Shown piece by piece: positions 9,421 to 18,635 of a stretch of 64,000 nucleotides of DNA; within the stretch, counting starts at the first letter, position 1; the number at the start of each line of letters is the position of its first letter. Source of the stretch: JBHJGS01 sp050331575. GTDB taxonomy: Bacteria > Pseudomonadota > Alphaproteobacteria > Sphingomonadales > Rhodothalassiaceae. Below the pieces are notes generated by a model. That model made no database searches and was not told where the DNA came from. It saw nothing but the letters and a program-made list of their open reading frames with translations. The stretch covers positions 1 to 64,000 of the forward strand of contig JBHJGS010000008.1 of NCBI GenBank assembly GCA_050331575.1, in the 5' to 3' direction. Both the position numbers and the translations under genes were made by a program.

Positions 9421-10662
9421 ATGCGCAAAGCGCTGATGCTTTCAACTTGCACCGCCGCCTTGCTGTTGACCGGGCCACTTGCCGCCCAACAGCAGCGCGA
9501 GACCCAGACCCAACAGTCGCAAACCCGTCAAGAGGACCGCCGCCAGACCCAGCAACGATCCGGCAAGGACTGGTCGCAACGGGATCGCATCCGGGTCGTC
9601 TCCGCGGACCGGCTGATGGGCCAGGCGATCAAGGATGATCGGGATGAGACCATCGCGGATATCGACAGCGTGCTGATCGACCAGACGCAGAACAGCATTC
9701 GCTTTTTGGTCGTCGATGTCGATGAGGCGGATCTGGAGCAAGATCGCCAGCAGGCGCAGGGGCGGCAACGCGGCCTGGACCGCGACGGCAGCCAGGCGCG
9801 CCAGGGCGATCAGCGCCTGGCGCAGGAACAGCGGGAACAGCGGGGCACGCTGGTGCCGCTGCCGTGGGAGGCCGTGACGTTTCAGCGCGATGGCCGCGAC
9901 ATGACGGTGCGCGTCGACCGCCAGCGCCTGGCAAGCGCCCAACGCTTCACCGAAGACCAGTTGGACCAGGCGGTCGACCAGCAGATGATCACCGCCATCT
10001 ACAATCATTGGGTGCCGATGGATGCCCTGCAGGACGGCGCGCAGGCCCAGCGCCAAAACCGGGGACAAAATCGGAACCAGGATCGCGCCCAGGATCGGGG
10101 CCAGGATCGGAGCGGGGGCCAGGGTCAAAGCGACAATCGCGAGCAACGGACCAATCGCGCCGATCAACAAGGCAGCGCGGATCGCATGCGCCAGCGCGAG
10201 GGCCAGGCCCAGTCCGAACCGCAGGAGGGCCGGCAGGCGCTGACACGGTCCGACGGCGACACCACCTATCTGTGGATGGGCCATAGTTTTGTTTCAGTTC
10301 TGCTGCCCGGCCTGAAGAGCTTCGCCGAGCTGGACGGAACCGATGTCTATGGCAGCGACGGCAAAGATTTAGGTGAGATCGAAGACGTGATCATCGATCG
10401 AGAGACCGGCCGTATCGCCTTTGCCACCATCTCTCACGGTGGCTTTCTGGGGGTCGGCCAAGCCGTCTCACCGGTACCGCTGGCGGCGCTGCAATATCAG
10501 CAGGAGGAAAATCATTATCGCTTGGCGGTGTCGGCCGACACATTGGAAGGCATGGACCATTTTCAGCGCGGCGACACACCCCGGTCCATCCGCACCGCTG
10601 ACTTGCGCAAATTATACCGCGAGTTTGGCGCGGCCATGGACACGCGTGGGCAGGGCGGCTAA
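9421..10662 (+). CDS. Secreted protein with two PRC-barrel domains and a Q/R/D-rich linker
   Basis: 413 residues. Signal peptide about 1-22 (LMLSTCTAALLLTGPLAAQ). The first PRC-barrel covers about 56-174 (ADRLMGQAIKDDRDETIADI ... LVPLPWEAVTF) and is interrupted by a Gln/Arg-rich insert. A disordered low-complexity linker (residues about 210-290, QNRGQNRNQDRAQDRGQDRS) built from short imperfect DNA repeats around 10055-10130 follows. The second PRC-barrel lies at about 315-390 (DLGEIEDVIIDRETGRIAFA). The ATG at 9421 is supported by GGGAG nine bases upstream. PRC-barrel proteins of this kind are usually stress or envelope-associated; the exact role is unknown. Confidence 0.8.
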   Translation: MRKALMLSTCTAALLLTGPLAAQQQRETQTQQSQTRQEDRRQTQQRSGKDWSQRDRIRVVSADRLMGQAIKDDRDETIADIDSVLIDQTQNSIRFLVVDVDEADLEQDRQQAQGRQRGLDRDGSQARQGDQRLAQEQREQRGTLVPLPWEAVTFQRDGRDMTVRVDRQRLASAQRFTEDQLDQAVDQQMITAIYNHWVPMDALQDGAQAQRQNRGQNRNQDRAQDRGQDRSGGQGQSDNREQRTNRADQQGSADRMRQREGQAQSEPQEGRQALTRSDGDTTYLWMGHSFVSVLLPGLKSFAELDGTDVYGSDGKDLGEIEDVIIDRETGRIAFATISHGGFLGVGQAVSPVPLAALQYQQEENHYRLAVSADTLEGMDHFQRGDTPRSIRTADLRKLYREFGAAMDTRGQGG

Positions 10663-10837
10663 GGTCTTATTCGATCAATCGCGATCGCGCGTGACCGGAT
10701 GAATAGGCCCGCCTTTTATGGGAGAAGACACCTTATCCGACCGAATGGTATCGCATAGCGAGTCCAACCGGTTAGATGGTGCCCGAAGGACGAGCCAGAT
10801 CGGTGGCTAAACGGCCCGCTCCGCGTGTGAAATGGGG

Positions 10838-10871
10838 CGCCCCGCCGCATTGACGGCGGGGCGTTTGTGTA
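10838..10871 (+). terminator. Strong Rho-independent terminator
   Basis: A perfect ten-base-pair stem CGCCCCGCCG / CGGCGGGGCG (10838-10847 and 10854-10863) with loop CATTGA is followed by TTTGTGT. It lies 176 bases after the PRC-barrel stop, so it could end either that transcript or a separate small RNA from 10663-10837, a stretch without a gene. Confidence 0.75.
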
Positions 10872-10938
10872 TCATTAGGCTGCTTGAAACAACACAGACG
10901 ACGAAAAACAAGTGTCCAGAACGGTTGGGGCTCCCGCG

Positions 10939-11307
10939 ATGGCAGAATTGGTAGGCAAACGTATCCTCTTATTGGAAGACGAATTCCTGGTCGCGGAAAT
11001 GGCCAGCGACATGTTGCAAGAACTCGGAGCGAAAGTCGTTGGGCCGGCGCTTCGCCTCGCCGATGGCTTGGCTATGGCGCGATCTGAGGCGCTTGATGCC
11101 GCTTTGCTCGATGTCAATATCGCGGGCGAACGCAGCGAGCCAGTGGCAGCGGCTCTGGCTGAGCGATGCATTCCGTTTGTCTTTGCCACCGGTTATGGCA
11201 GGCAGGGGTTGGCGACCACCGGCAGGCCGGTCTTGGATAAGCCCTACACGCGACCACAGTTGGAGCGTAGCTTGACAATGCTGCTGAACGGCGGCGGCAA
11301 GGGCTGA
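10939..11307 (+). CDS. Single-domain response regulator
   Basis: 122 residues, receiver domain only. The canonical residues are present: E13 and D14 (LLLEDEF), phospho-acceptor D58 (ALLDVNIAGE), switch T84 (FVFATGYG) and K101 (VLDKPY). No output domain follows, so it would act by protein contact or as part of a phosphorelay; such stand-alone receivers are common in alphaproteobacteria. The start is uncertain: GTG at 10912 is also possible, but neither has a strong ribosome site. No histidine kinase is nearby. Transcription ends at the hairpin 11335-11369. Confidence 0.85.
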   Translation: MAELVGKRILLLEDEFLVAEMASDMLQELGAKVVGPALRLADGLAMARSEALDAALLDVNIAGERSEPVAAALAERCIPFVFATGYGRQGLATTGRPVLDKPYTRPQLERSLTMLLNGGGKG

Positions 11308-11334
11308 GCTTTTCCCTGCGTTCGGTGCGGAAAG

Positions 11335-11369
11335 GGAAGCGGTGCAATGGCGACACCGCTTCCTTTTTT
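11335..11369 (+). terminator. Rho-independent terminator after response regulator
   Basis: Stem GGAAGCGGTG (11335-11344) pairs perfectly with CACCGCTTCC (11354-11363), loop of nine, followed by six T (11364-11369). The stem ends just before the stop codon of the convergent M16 protease gene (11377) and may also affect that transcript. Confidence 0.85.
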
Positions 11370-11376
11370 ACCGCGC

Positions 11377-14127
11377 TTATTGGCCGGAAGAGCTCGCAGC
11401 CGGCGCTTGTTCCAGCACCTCGATGGTGCCGATGCCCAGCTCTTCCAGACCAGGGCGGATCTTGGCGACGTCGCCGATGATCACCCAGGTCAGCTTCTCC
11501 GGCTGCACCACATCCTGCGCCGCTTGCTGGATCGTTTCGGTATCCAGCGCCTGATAACGGTCTTTCAAGGTGGTGGCATAATCCAACGACCGGCCAAGAC
11601 TGGCATTGTTGGTCATATGGTTCAGCACGGCTCCGGCGGTTTCGAACCGGCCCGGCAGCGAGCGGACATTGTTCTTCACCGTCTTGTCCAATTCCGCCTC
11701 GGTGGCTGGGTTTTCGCTGCGAAAGGCTTCCAACTCGGCCAGGATTTCCTGCACCGACTCCTTGGTCTTGTCGGTTTGCACCGGCGCGAACACCATCATC
11801 GGCCGCTGACCGCGCGCATCCACCAGAAAGGTGAAGGCGCCGTAGGACCAGCCTTTGTCCTCCCGCAGATTCATGTTCACGCGCGAGGTGAAGGTGCCGC
11901 CCAGAATGTCGTTCATCGCCTGGATCGCCACGTCCTGCTCGCTGGCCGAGGACGGCGCCAGATGGCCCGCCAGGATCATCGACTGCACCGAATCCGGCCG
12001 GTCGATCAGATAGACCGTCGCCTGCTCCGGCAATGAGACTTGATCGACCTGCTTGGACGGCGCCTGAGCGTCCGGCGCCCGCCAGCTGCCGAAGGCCTCC
12101 TCCAGGATCGGCATGATCTGGTCCAGGCTGGTGTCGCCAACGACGAACAGGCGGGCTTTGTCCGGGCGCAGCCAATTGCGCTGGAACGCGGTCAAGTCGT
12201 CCCGGCTTAAGGCCGTCACCGACTCAATCGTGCCCGAGCCGGTCAGCGGCACGGCATAGGCATGATCCTCGCCGTACAGCAGCGGCGGCAGGGTGCGCAG
12301 AGCGATGGACACCGGCTGGTTCATTTCCTGGCGGATGCTGGCCAGCCGCTGCTGCCGCAGCCGATCGATCTCCGCTTCCGGGAAGGTGGCGTTGCGGACC
12401 ACATCGGCCATCAGCTGCACCGACGGCTCCAGCGTGCGCTTCAGGGTGGTCAGCCCGACGCTGGAAGTGTCCAGGCTGGACCCGGTGCTTAGCTCCGCCC
12501 CCAGCTCTTCCAGCTCCGCCGCAATTTCCAGCGCGTCGCGCTTCTTGGTGCCTTCGTCCAGCATTTCCAGGGTAAAGCTGGCAACGCCCAGGCCGGCCTG
12601 ATTATCCGCGGCATAGCCCGCATCGAACAGCAGCTCCAGCTCAACCACCGGCACGGCATCGCGCTGGGCCAGCACAACCTCTAGGCCGTTGGACAGCTCC
12701 GCGGTCTGGACCTTTGGGAAGGTCAGGTCCGGGGTTTGTGCCACCTCCGGCAGAGCCGATCGGTCCGCCCCGCCGCTTGCCGCGGAGGGATTGCCGTAGG
12801 GCACGACGGTCAGCTGGTAGAAGGGCCGGCTCATCCAGTCATTCGCCTCGGACTTGACATCGCGCGCCGTGGCCGAACGATAGCGCTCCAACGCGGTGAG
12901 CACGAAGGCCGGGTCCCCGGCATACAGCTCGCCGGAGGCCAGGGTCACGGCCTTGCCGCCGAAGCCGCCGACCTGCTCCAGGCCCTGGATGGTGTCGAAT
13001 TCGATCTTGGTAACGGCGCGCGTCAGTTCGTCCCGGGTCGGTCCGCTCTGCAGGAAGTCTGCAATCACCTCATCGACCGCCGCGGCGACCTCTTTCGGGT
13101 CCTCGCCCTGTTTCACGTCCACGGTGATGCCGACCAGGCTAGTCAACTCCAGATCCAGGAAGAAGGAAGCGGCGTTGGTCGCGATCTGCTTGTCATAGAC
13201 CAGATCCTTGTACAGGCGCGAATTCTTGCCGTCGCCCAACACATCGGCGGCCAGCTGCAGCTTTTGTGCGGTTTCCGTGGTGCGGCCCGGAGCGGTCCAG
13301 ATCCGGTACAGCCGTGCCTGGGGCACCCGGTCCTGCATGGTCTCATAAATATTGCTGTCCAGCTCCGGCACCCAGCCGTCGACATCGCTCAAGGGCGGGC
13401 CCGGCGGCACATCGCCGAAATATTTCTCCATCAGGGGCCGAGCCTCTTCGGCGTCGATATCCCCGGCAAGCACGACGATGGCATTGCCGGCGCCGTAATA
13501 GGTTCGGAACCAGTCTTTCACATCCTCCAAGGACGCGGCATTCAGATCCTCCATGGAGCCGATCACCGTGTGATCATACGGGTGGCCCTCAGGGAAGACC
13601 TGGTCGACGATCTGATTGAACACGCGGCCATAGGGCTGGTTTTCGCCCTGGCGCTTTTCGTTCTGCACAACGCCGCGCTGCTCATCCAGCTTGTCCTGGG
13701 TGATCGCGCCGAGCAGATGGCCCATGCGGTCCGATTCCAGCCACAGCGCCAGATCCAGTGCCGGTGTCGGCACCGTTTCGAAATAGTTTGTGCGGTCGAA
13801 ATTGGTCGTGCCGTTCAGGCCGGTGGCGCCGACCTGCTCCAGGGGCTCGAAGAATTCGCCGTCATAATTCTCCGAGCCGTTGAACATCAGATGCTCGAAC
13901 AGATGGGCGAAACCGGAGCGGCCGTCCGGCTCGTCGGCCGAGCCGACATCATACCAGACCGCAACCGCTACCACCGGCGCTTTACGGTCTTCGTGAACAA
14001 TCACTCTTAAGCCATTGTCGAGCGTAAATTTTTCGTAATCGAGCGCGATCTCATCGGTCTGCGCAAGTGCCGGCAGCACCAGGGCGGTGCTGAGCAGGCC
14101 TATGACAGCCAGAATTGTCCGGGTCAT
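11377..14127 (-). CDS. M16-family zinc metallopeptidase, two-module, secreted
   Basis: 916 residues. Signal peptide about 1-22 (ILAVIGLLSTALVLPALAQ). The N-terminal module carries the inverted zinc motif HLFEH (H75, E78, H79) with the distal glutamate E157 (QNEKRQ), so it should be active. The second module from about residue 470 (LSNGLEVVLAQRDAVPVVEL) lacks HxxEH and is the usual inactive partner that closes the chamber. Family members degrade or process peptides in the periplasm. GGGAGAGGGAG just before the ATG supports the start. It is followed on the minus strand only by the terminator region. Confidence 0.92.
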   Translation of the reverse strand: MTRTILAVIGLLSTALVLPALAQTDEIALDYEKFTLDNGLRVIVHEDRKAPVVAVAVWYDVGSADEPDGRSGFAHLFEHLMFNGSENYDGEFFEPLEQVGATGLNGTTNFDRTNYFETVPTPALDLALWLESDRMGHLLGAITQDKLDEQRGVVQNEKRQGENQPYGRVFNQIVDQVFPEGHPYDHTVIGSMEDLNAASLEDVKDWFRTYYGAGNAIVVLAGDIDAEEARPLMEKYFGDVPPGPPLSDVDGWVPELDSNIYETMQDRVPQARLYRIWTAPGRTTETAQKLQLAADVLGDGKNSRLYKDLVYDKQIATNAASFFLDLELTSLVGITVDVKQGEDPKEVAAAVDEVIADFLQSGPTRDELTRAVTKIEFDTIQGLEQVGGFGGKAVTLASGELYAGDPAFVLTALERYRSATARDVKSEANDWMSRPFYQLTVVPYGNPSAASGGADRSALPEVAQTPDLTFPKVQTAELSNGLEVVLAQRDAVPVVELELLFDAGYAADNQAGLGVASFTLEMLDEGTKKRDALEIAAELEELGAELSTGSSLDTSSVGLTTLKRTLEPSVQLMADVVRNATFPEAEIDRLRQQRLASIRQEMNQPVSIALRTLPPLLYGEDHAYAVPLTGSGTIESVTALSRDDLTAFQRNWLRPDKARLFVVGDTSLDQIMPILEEAFGSWRAPDAQAPSKQVDQVSLPEQATVYLIDRPDSVQSMILAGHLAPSSASEQDVAIQAMNDILGGTFTSRVNMNLREDKGWSYGAFTFLVDARGQRPMMVFAPVQTDKTKESVQEILAELEAFRSENPATEAELDKTVKNNVRSLPGRFETAGAVLNHMTNNASLGRSLDYATTLKDRYQALDTETIQQAAQDVVQPEKLTWVIIGDVAKIRPGLEELGIGTIEVLEQAPAASSSGQ

Positions 14128-14208
14128 GATGCTCCCTCTCCCATTGCCTGAAGGCTTTCAGCCTTGCACAAGGTAAGCCGGAAAGGGACCTCAGCGAAAG
14201 TTTAAAGC

Positions 14209-15150
14209 TTAACTCAGGCGTTCCAGCGCACGGCCGAGGCCATCCAGATCGGAATCCAGTTGCCGGGCGCGTTCATAGGCCTCGCGGGCCAGCTCAAGCT
14301 CGCCGCGCTGTTCGAAAATCCGCCCGAGATAAAAATGTGCCTGCGCCCGATAATCCCGCCCGCGCAGGCAGGTGAATCCCTTCAGAAAGTCCAGCAGAGC
14401 GGCCTCGCCTTCGTCCAGCCGCTGCCCTGCCATCGCCGCGGCGCGACCGAACTGATAGGGCAGTTCGCGATCCTGTGGGGCAGCCTGACGCCACTGGTCC
14501 AGATAGCCGAACGCCGCATCAAACTCCTCGCCGGCCAGATGGAATCGGGTGGCGATGCCGATCAGATCGGGGTCTTGACCAACCGCCACGGCCTTGGCGA
14601 TGTGCCCGGCGGCTTCGGACCGGTCATGCTCTTCGGCCTCGACATAATAGAGAAAATGATATTTTGCCCGGTCCAGTTCGGCCACCTTGTCCACCAGTTC
14701 CATGCCCTTGGCGTCGGAGCCGCCGGCGATGCCCGGGGCGCGCAAATAGAATTGCGCCAGGCACTGCATGGCGGTGGCATTGGCCGGGTCGCGCGCCAGA
14801 TCCTGTTCACACGCCGCGCGCATGCGCTTGGCGATGCCCATCTTGCCGAACAGACCGGCCTCGCGGATCTGGCCGATATAGACGCGGGTGCGCAGCTCTT
14901 GCAGATTCTGCCGGTCCGGGGCCTTGTTCAGCAGCGCGTCGACCAGCGTCAACGCCTTATCGAACTGCCCATGCATATAATATAGGTGCGCCAGATCCAC
15001 CGCCGCGGACCATTGAACCTTGGCGCGGTCTTCCAGCTTGGCCAATTCCTCGGCATAGGCGTCGGCCGGTTCGTTCAGGGTGCGATATCCGTCCGCCTGC
15101 GCGCCGATCGCGGCCCACACACACAGGAAGAACAACAAGCATCGCATCAT
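14209..15150 (-). CDS. Secreted TPR-like repeat protein
   Basis: 313 residues from the ATG at 15150. Signal peptide about 1-20 (MMRCLLFFLCVWAAIGAQA). The mature part has helical pairs of TPR type, for example DLAHLYYMHGQFDKALTLVD, NATAMQCLAQFYLRAPGIAG and YRAQAHFYLGRIFEQRGELE, the last followed by LAREAYERARQLD. Starts at 15147 and 15165 are also possible; none has a strong ribosome site. It lies 81 bases from the M16 protease start on the same strand, so the two may be co-transcribed with this gene first. No catalytic motif seen; likely a periplasmic scaffold. Confidence 0.75.
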   Translation of the reverse strand: MMRCLLFFLCVWAAIGAQADGYRTLNEPADAYAEELAKLEDRAKVQWSAAVDLAHLYYMHGQFDKALTLVDALLNKAPDRQNLQELRTRVYIGQIREAGLFGKMGIAKRMRAACEQDLARDPANATAMQCLAQFYLRAPGIAGGSDAKGMELVDKVAELDRAKYHFLYYVEAEEHDRSEAAGHIAKAVAVGQDPDLIGIATRFHLAGEEFDAAFGYLDQWRQAAPQDRELPYQFGRAAAMAGQRLDEGEAALLDFLKGFTCLRGRDYRAQAHFYLGRIFEQRGELELAREAYERARQLDSDLDGLGRALERLS

Positions 15151-15457
15151 CGACCATCCGATCATTGAGGACACCCCGGCGTCTGCTTCCGCCGGGGAAA
15201 GATCCGCTGCAAAACACACAGGGCCTGACGACGCAATGAACAAATCAGTTATATTTGAGTGACAATTTCCCGGACTTTCTTGGAGAATGCGTGTTTAGGT
15301 AGCGGCCCAGCGTGCCTGCAGGCGTTGAGAGATCGACCGTTCATTGTCGTCAGTGAGCGCGAAATAGACGCTGTCACGGGCTACCGCCGATGCACACGCG
15401 CTCATGCTAGCACCGCCTACCTTCCTCTACCGAGCCCCGTTTGCGGTGAAGCGCCCG
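15151..15457. other. Intergenic stretch without recognised gene
   Basis: About 300 bases between hemB (ending 15458 on the minus strand) and the TPR gene start. Only very short open frames with no ribosome site occur. It must contain the promoter of the TPR/M16 pair. A short AT-rich patch lies near 15240-15265. No hairpin with a T run was seen. Confidence 0.4.
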
Positions 15458-16459
15458 TCATGGTGCCCGCTGCAGCAGTTCCGCCGCCTGCGGCGCGAAA
15501 TAGCTGAGCACGCCGGCGGCCCCGGCGCGCTTGAAGGCCAACAGGCTTTCCAGCATGGCGGCATCTTGGTCCAACGCCCCGGCTTCGGCGGCGCGCACGA
15601 TCATGGCATATTCACCGGAGACCTGATAGGCGAACACCGGCTTCAGCCGAAGCGCTGCTACGCGGGCGACTATGTCCAGATAGGGCATGCCCGGCTTCAC
15701 GATCAGGCTGTCCGCGCCCTCTGCGACATCCTGGGCGACCTCCCATTCCGCCTCCAGTCCGTTGGCCGGGTCCATCTGATAGGTCTTCTTGTCGCCGGTC
15801 AGCTTGGCGCCGGAGCCCACCGCGTCGCGGAACGGCCCATAAAAGCCCGAGGCATATTTGGCCGAATAGGCCATGATCTGGACATCGGAAAAGCCCTCGG
15901 CATCGAGCGCGGACCGGATCGCGGCCACGCGCCCGTCCATCATGTCCGATGGCGCGACGATATCAGCGCCGGCGCGCGCCTGCACCACCGCCTGGCCCGC
16001 CAGCACCGACACCGTCTCGTCATTCAGGATGCGCCCGTCCGGCGCCATCAGCCCGTCATGGCCGTGGGTGGTGTAGGGATCCAGCGCGACATCGACGATG
16101 ACGCCGAGATCAAGCCCGGTGTCCTTGATCGCTGCGGTCGCGCGATTGACCAGATTGTCCGGATTGAGCGCCTCAGCACCGTCCTGGCTGCGCCGCTCCG
16201 CCGGCGTGTTGGGGAACAGCGCCAGCGCTGGAATGCCCAGATCGGCGGCCCGCTTGGCGGTCTCGGCGAGGGCGCAGATCGGCAGGCGCTCCACCCCGGG
16301 CATGGCCGCAATCGGCTCGGCCGCATCGCCCGCGGTGACGAACAGCGGCCAGATCAGATCCGCCGGCGTCATCCGCGTCTCGCGCACCAGGGCGCGGGAC
16401 CAGGCAGTGGCCCGCGGCCGGCGGAGGCGGTTGATGCGGGCGCTGAACGGATGGGTCAT
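15458..16459 (-). CDS. hemB: Delta-aminolevulinic acid dehydratase (porphobilinogen synthase)
   Basis: 333 residues, normal length. It condenses two 5-aminolevulinate to porphobilinogen in tetrapyrrole synthesis. The two active-site lysines are visible: K201 in AYSAKYASGFYGPF and K255 (Schiff base) in SLIVKPGMPY. The metal region reads DVALDPYTTHGHDGL and has Asp in place of the Cys triad of zinc enzymes, the arrangement known from the Mg-dependent class. VSGEYAMI near the C-terminus is also typical. It stands alone; the composite repeat array begins just upstream of its start. Confidence 0.97.
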   Translation of the reverse strand: MTHPFSARINRLRRPRATAWSRALVRETRMTPADLIWPLFVTAGDAAEPIAAMPGVERLPICALAETAKRAADLGIPALALFPNTPAERRSQDGAEALNPDNLVNRATAAIKDTGLDLGVIVDVALDPYTTHGHDGLMAPDGRILNDETVSVLAGQAVVQARAGADIVAPSDMMDGRVAAIRSALDAEGFSDVQIMAYSAKYASGFYGPFRDAVGSGAKLTGDKKTYQMDPANGLEAEWEVAQDVAEGADSLIVKPGMPYLDIVARVAALRLKPVFAYQVSGEYAMIVRAAEAGALDQDAAMLESLLAFKRAGAAGVLSYFAPQAAELLQRAP

Positions 16460-16544
16460 GGCGGCGATCCTTCTGCAACGATCCTGGCCCCCATAGTTAG
16501 TGACTTTCCCCGCCCGGTGTCCATCACGCTCCGGCCGCGCACAG

Positions 16545-16826
16545 CTGTCGGAAAGTTAGGCTCCTGCGTCCGCAGGAGCGACGGGACCGCCCTTCCACCA
16601 CCGCCCGTCACCCCAGCGAACGCTGGGGTCCATCTTCCAGCGCTCCAGCCTGCACCACCGCCAGTAAGATAGGCTCCTGCGTGCGCAGGAGCGACGACGC
16701 GGGCGCTCACCCCATTCCCCCACGCCCCGTGACCGTCACCCCAGCGAACGCTGGGGTCCATCTTCCAGCGCTCCTGCCTGCACCGCCGTGGGAAAGATGG
16801 GCTCCTGCTTTCGCAGGAGCGACGGG
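16545..16826. repeat. Composite palindromic repeat array (left of mmsA), about 2.5 units
   Basis: Each unit is palindrome A (CCCCAGCGAACGCTGGGG), then CCATCTT, about 35 variable bases, AAGATGG, then palindrome B (CTCCTGC-N4-GCAGGAG) and CGACGGG. A copies: 16611-16628, 16739-16756. B copies: 16561-16578, 16674-16691, 16802-16819. CCATCTT and AAGATGG pair, so a unit can fold into three successive hairpins. The first unit has lost its A part. The same unit recurs on the other side of mmsA. Similar intergenic palindromes are dispersed in many alphaproteobacterial genomes (recalled, not searched). Confidence 0.88.
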
Positions 16827-17021
16827 GGGTATGGGTGCGCGGGAGGGACGGCGGGGGCGCGGTCGCCGGCGGTGGGCTTGCGAAAGGCTGGCGCAGAAGG
16901 CCGTCGCAGAAAGCTGGCGTAGAAGGCCGGCGCGAGAGAGCGTCGCAATGGGGCCCTTTGCCCGTGCAGCGCAATCCGCTAGAACCCACCCCAAACAGCC
17001 GCTTTGGGAAAGGATCAGGTG

Positions 17022-18530
17022 ATGAGCAGTGCGTTGGGGCATTTTGTGGCCGGGGGCCGGGTGGCCGGGACGTCCGGGCGGTTCGGGGAGGTGTTCAACC
17101 CCTCCATCGGTGAGGTGCAGGCGCAGGTGGCGCTGGCCTCGGCTCAGGAAGTACAGGCCGCCATTGCCGCGGCACAGGAGGCGTTCCCCGGTTGGGCTGC
17201 GACGTCCTCGGTGAAGCGCGCACGGATCATGTTCAAATTCCTGGAGCTAGTCACCAAGGAGAAGGAGACTCTGGCGCGCACGCTGGCGTCCGAGCATGGC
17301 AAGGTGATCGCCGATGCCGCCGGCGACGTGCAGCGCGGGCTGGACGTGATCGAATTCGCCTGCGGCATCCCGCATTTCATGAAGGGCGAGTTCGCCGACA
17401 ATGTCGCCACCGGCATTGATCTGTATTCGATGCGCAAGCCGCTGGGCGTGGTCGGCGCCATCACGCCGTTCAACTTCCCCGCCATGATCCCGATGTGGAT
17501 GTTCGGCATCGCCATTGCCTGCGGCAATACCGTGATCTTGAAGCCCTCGGAGAAGGATCCCTCGGTGCCGCTCAGGCTGGCCGAGTTGATGATGGAGGCG
17601 GGCGCGCCGGAGGGCGTCTTGAATGTGGTCAATGGCGACAAGGAGGCGGTGGACACCCTGCTCACCGACGCGCGGGTCAAGGCAATCAGCTTCGTCGGCT
17701 CCACCGATATCGCCAAATATGTCTATGCCACCGGCACCGCCCACGGCAAACGCGTTCAGGCCATGGGCGGGGCGAAGAATCACATGATCATCCTGCCCGA
17801 CGCCGATCTCGACCAGGTCACCGACGCGCTGATCGGCTCGGCCTACGGCTCAGCCGGCGAGCGCTGCATGGCCAATCCCGTGGCGGTGCCGGTGGGCGAG
17901 GATCTGGCCGAGGAGGTGATCGCGCGCCTGAAGCCGCGCATCGCGGAGTTGAAAATCGGCCCATCGCATGACCCGGACATGGAGCTGGGCCCGCTGGTCA
18001 CCCAGGCGCATTGGCAGCGGGTGAAGGGCTATATCGATCTGGGCGTGGAGGAAGGCTCTGACCTGGTGGTCGATGGGCGCGACTATAAGGTCACCACCCA
18101 GGGCTATGAAAACGGCTTCTACATGGGCGCCTCGCTGCTGGACCGGGTGACGCCCAAGATGCGCTCCTATCAAGACGAGATTTTCGGCCCGGTGCTGCAA
18201 ATCGTCCGCGCGGAAACGGCGGACCAGGCGGTGCGGCTGCCCTCGGCCCACCGCTACGGCAACGGCACGTCGATCTTCACCAATGACGGCGATGCCGCGC
18301 GCGAATTCGCCGACAAGGTGGAGGTCGGCATGGTCGGCATCAATGTGCCGATCCCGGTGCCGCTGGCCTTCTTCACCTTCGGCGGCTGGAAGGACAGCGC
18401 CTTTGGCGACATCAACCAGCATGGTGCCGCCGGGGTGCAGTTCTTCACCAAGACCAAGACGGTGACCAGCCGCTGGCCCACCGGCATCCGCGGCGGCGCG
18501 GAATTCGCCATCCCGACGCTGAACACCTAA
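17022..18530 (+). CDS. mmsA: CoA-acylating methylmalonate-semialdehyde dehydrogenase
   Basis: 502 residues, family length. It converts methylmalonate semialdehyde to propionyl-CoA (and malonate semialdehyde to acetyl-CoA) at the end of valine and inositol breakdown. Visible signatures are the N-terminal FNPSIGEVQAQV, the cofactor region ITPFNFPAMIPMWMFGIAIA, FVGSTDIAKYVYATG, the catalytic cysteine in GSAGERCMANPVAVPVG, and YGNGTSIFT. Missing general-base Glu and a Cys followed by MA are normal for this CoA-dependent branch. ATG at 17022 has AAAGGA eight bases upstream. The gene is isolated between two repeat arrays. A HIBADH-like gene 3 kb away could supply the preceding step. Confidence 0.94.
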   Translation: MSSALGHFVAGGRVAGTSGRFGEVFNPSIGEVQAQVALASAQEVQAAIAAAQEAFPGWAATSSVKRARIMFKFLELVTKEKETLARTLASEHGKVIADAAGDVQRGLDVIEFACGIPHFMKGEFADNVATGIDLYSMRKPLGVVGAITPFNFPAMIPMWMFGIAIACGNTVILKPSEKDPSVPLRLAELMMEAGAPEGVLNVVNGDKEAVDTLLTDARVKAISFVGSTDIAKYVYATGTAHGKRVQAMGGAKNHMIILPDADLDQVTDALIGSAYGSAGERCMANPVAVPVGEDLAEEVIARLKPRIAELKIGPSHDPDMELGPLVTQAHWQRVKGYIDLGVEEGSDLVVDGRDYKVTTQGYENGFYMGASLLDRVTPKMRSYQDEIFGPVLQIVRAETADQAVRLPSAHRYGNGTSIFTNDGDAAREFADKVEVGMVGINVPIPVPLAFFTFGGWKDSAFGDINQHGAAGVQFFTKTKTVTSRWPTGIRGGAEFAIPTLNT

Positions 18531-18635
18531 GGCCTTTTCGTCCCCCTCAAGCCAGGCTCCACCGCTCAGCATGGCGCCCATGTAGCCGGCGGAACAAAAG
18601 CTAATCCGCGCGGCCCTCGCCCCATCTCTGTGACC

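Noticed and set aside
16456..16989. 177-codon minus-strand frame across the left repeat array
   Set aside because: Same repeat-derived peptides; no ribosome site and no family.
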